Shown in pieces: positions 23,706 to 24,783 of a stretch of DNA of 24,783 nt. The position numbers and the translations under genes are program-made. The first letter of the stretch is position 1, and each line of letters opens with the position of its first letter. Source of the stretch: C7867-001 sp035533615 (GTDB lineage Bacteria; Patescibacteriota; Minisyncoccia; Phycocordibacterales; Phycocordibacteraceae); NCBI GenBank assembly GCA_035533615.1, contig DATLTM010000025.1, positions 1-24,783 of the forward strand, given 5' to 3'. Below the pieces are notes generated by a model. The model was given only the letters and a program-made list of their open reading frames with translations. It did no database searches and had not been told where the DNA came from.

Positions 23706-24102
23706 AACAATTATTAATGATTTTTAGGAGCACATGATTAATCAAGTTTAATTTTCACGCGCACATTTCACTTTCACACTACCCCACAGCGCACGGTATC
23801 GACCAGCGCGCCATGGGTTAGTTGGCAAGAGTTGATGTGACTTAGCTAGAGTCACTATTCGGTTATCAAAGTACGCCCCTCAGGAACAAACAAGTCCCCG
23901 CAAGGACTAGGACAAGTATATAGCGGACACAAGCGTTCCCGAGAACTGACGTGTGGATAACGGCTGGGAGTACGGAAACGGAAAAGAGGCCCCCGCCTGC
24001 TGACGGATTGGCCTTCTACGTCCTATGTCCCAGTCGCTACCACGTTTGTCATACTAGCAAGTACGCCGCCTGAAGTCAAAACAGAAAGGGCGAGCCACCG
24101 AC
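23706..24102 (-). promoter_or_regulatory. 397-nt intergenic region with the S-layer promoters and leader
   Basis: No gene is seen. A strong promoter lies at the right end: TTGACT (24074-24079), 17 nt, TAGTAT (24051-24056), start near 24044. A second -10 (TATATA/TATACT, 23915-23922) has a weak TTCTCG -35 box at 23940-23945. A hairpin with AGGCC/GGCCT arms (23987-24014), followed on the minus strand by TCTTTTCC, could be a weak terminator between them. The leader near the gene has hairpins at 23837-23855 (GTGACT/AGTCAC) and 23893-23908 (AGTCC/GGACT). The 30 nt before the ATG are very A+T-rich with no Shine-Dalgarno. Confidence 0.5.
24051..24079 (-). promoter_or_regulatory. Strong promoter upstream of the S-layer-like gene
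   Basis: TTGACT and TAGTAT are separated by exactly 17 nt. It lies just after the stop codon of the regulator gene at 24103 and points toward the surface-protein gene 346 nt away. Confidence 0.65.
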
Positions 24103-24783
24103 CTAAATGAGGGAGTAGGTGCTCCAGCGGCGTTCACCCTGTTTCAGAACCATTCCAGATGCAATGAGAGCAGAGAGCTCACGCTGGATAGTCTTCTCAG
24201 AAACGCCGCGGATAAGCACCGAAATGTCCTTTATGCTTGCATGCTTTTTATTTCCTATAACGGACAATATAGCGTCTCTTCTGTCCTTTATAGCCTCTTT
24301 GTCTTTTATATGTCCTTTATGGGAAATCTCCCTCTTCTGTGGTAAGGGCCTTGCCGAAGCGATGCCCTGAAAAGATTCTTTTTTAAACGCTTGCTTGGCA
24401 ATGCCGGAGAGTGTCGGCATCTCGTCAAAAAAAAGCCGAGGTTCTTCGTATGCAGCAACTTCTTCAAGTAAAATATGAGCTTCCCGAGTGATAAGCTCGG
24501 TATTCATGGAAGATAAGAGACCGCCCGTGTGCGCAATGGAAAGAACACTCGAAAGTGTTAGAAGCTCTCTGGAGAGTGCCGATCGGGCGGCCCCAGGCGA
24601 TAGTATCGCAGCATCAACAAGGCCGACCGCGATCTCGTCGATACGATTCTTCAAGGACACTGACTCGACAAAAGCCGGCGCGATCAGGTGGACGGCTTTT
24701 GCGAGCCGTTCTGCCTTCTTGTATATAAAGACTCTACGTATGTCCTTTTCAAATATATTATTAAATATGCTTTTTTCTAGGAC
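24103..24783 (-). CDS. HTH-domain protein, 5' end outside the window
   Basis: The reading frame stays open from the GTG at 24660 up to the right edge (41 more codons). The added stretch (EKDIRRVFIYKKAERLAKAV, then HLIAPAFVES) looks like real protein, so the gene is cut by the window and the GTG is not its start. The visible 226 residues have an all-helical N-terminal part with GLVDAAILSP, a Lys-rich linker, and a DeoR-like helix-turn-helix at the C-terminus (RRDAILSVI, then IKDISVLIRGVSEKTIQREL, ending in a wing with GMVLKQGERRWSTYSL). It is probably a DNA-binding regulator; the target is unknown. Confidence 0.75.
   Translation of the reverse strand, partial: VLEKSIFNNIFEKDIRRVFIYKKAERLAKAVHLIAPAFVESVSLKNRIDEIAVGLVDAAILSPGAARSALSRELLTLSSVLSIAHTGGLLSSMNTELITREAHILLEEVAAYEEPRLFFDEMPTLSGIAKQAFKKESFQGIASARPLPQKREISHKGHIKDKEAIKDRRDAILSVIGNKKHASIKDISVLIRGVSEKTIQRELSALIASGMVLKQGERRWSTYSLI

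Noticed and set aside
23952..23960. A perfect DnaA box (TTATCCACA on the minus strand), hinting at a replication origin
   Set aside because: It is a single copy, with no cluster, no AT-rich unwinding element beside it, and no dnaA or dnaN. A 9-mer like this is expected by chance about once in several windows of this size.

Overview
The window looks like a piece of a Patescibacteria (CPR) genome, most likely Parcubacteria. The reasons are a compact 16S 5' part (about 460 nt before the 515 site, against 514 in E. coli) with a rearranged 530-loop pseudoknot, a group I intron in the 23S rRNA, an archaeal-type UMP kinase, very short intergenic spaces, few recognisable Shine-Dalgarno sites, and surface proteins of a kind common in that group. 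UGA is used as a normal stop, so this is not the recoded Gracilibacteria/Absconditabacteria code. The exact lineage cannot be read from the window.

Layout. 1-528 is the 5' third of a 16S rRNA gene on the minus strand, leaving the window at base 1, with its leader and promoter at about 529-714. A short plus-strand unit follows (951-2165: a cytidylyltransferase-like enzyme and UMP kinase PyrH). It converges on a minus-strand block: secF-secD (2194-4410), then folD, a galE-like epimerase and a WbaP-type polyprenyl-phosphate sugar transferase (4458-7494). The last three are joined by ATGA stop/start overlaps. A divergent GT4 glycosyltransferase (7540-8688) overlaps the end of rodA (8685-9818) tail to tail; rodA follows a Cys-motif membrane protein (9820-10584).

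10644-14382 holds a second rRNA unit on the minus strand, read as 23S, then 5S, then tRNA-Pro(CGG), then a terminator. It has its own promoter at 14603-14631 and no 16S in front of it, so 16S and 23S appear to be unlinked. The 23S gene carries a 342-nt ORF-less group I intron (11339-11680) at the position equivalent to E. coli 2593. Every core helix from P3 to P9 can be found. An intrinsic terminator lies between the 23S promoter and its boxA, implying a small RNA or an attenuator.

Upstream of this are an MscS-related membrane protein, a winged-helix/nucleotidyltransferase-like regulator, rplL-rplJ with an L10 leader, a 50-aa membrane peptide, an O-antigen-ligase/PglL-like protein with a TPR tail and its TPR partner. 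Then comes a 1140-aa S-layer-like protein with a signal peptide and a peptidoglycan-binding domain. The window ends inside an HTH regulator gene that runs off the right edge.

Themes. Much of the window makes the cell envelope: Sec export, sugar transfer to lipid carriers, wall elongation by RodA, a surface coat and a possible glycan ligase. Several genes have a -10 box only 6-9 nt before the ATG, which suggests leaderless mRNAs. At three junctions the tail of a terminator is also the upstream part of the next promoter. No CRISPR array, transposase, phage gene or defence gene was seen.
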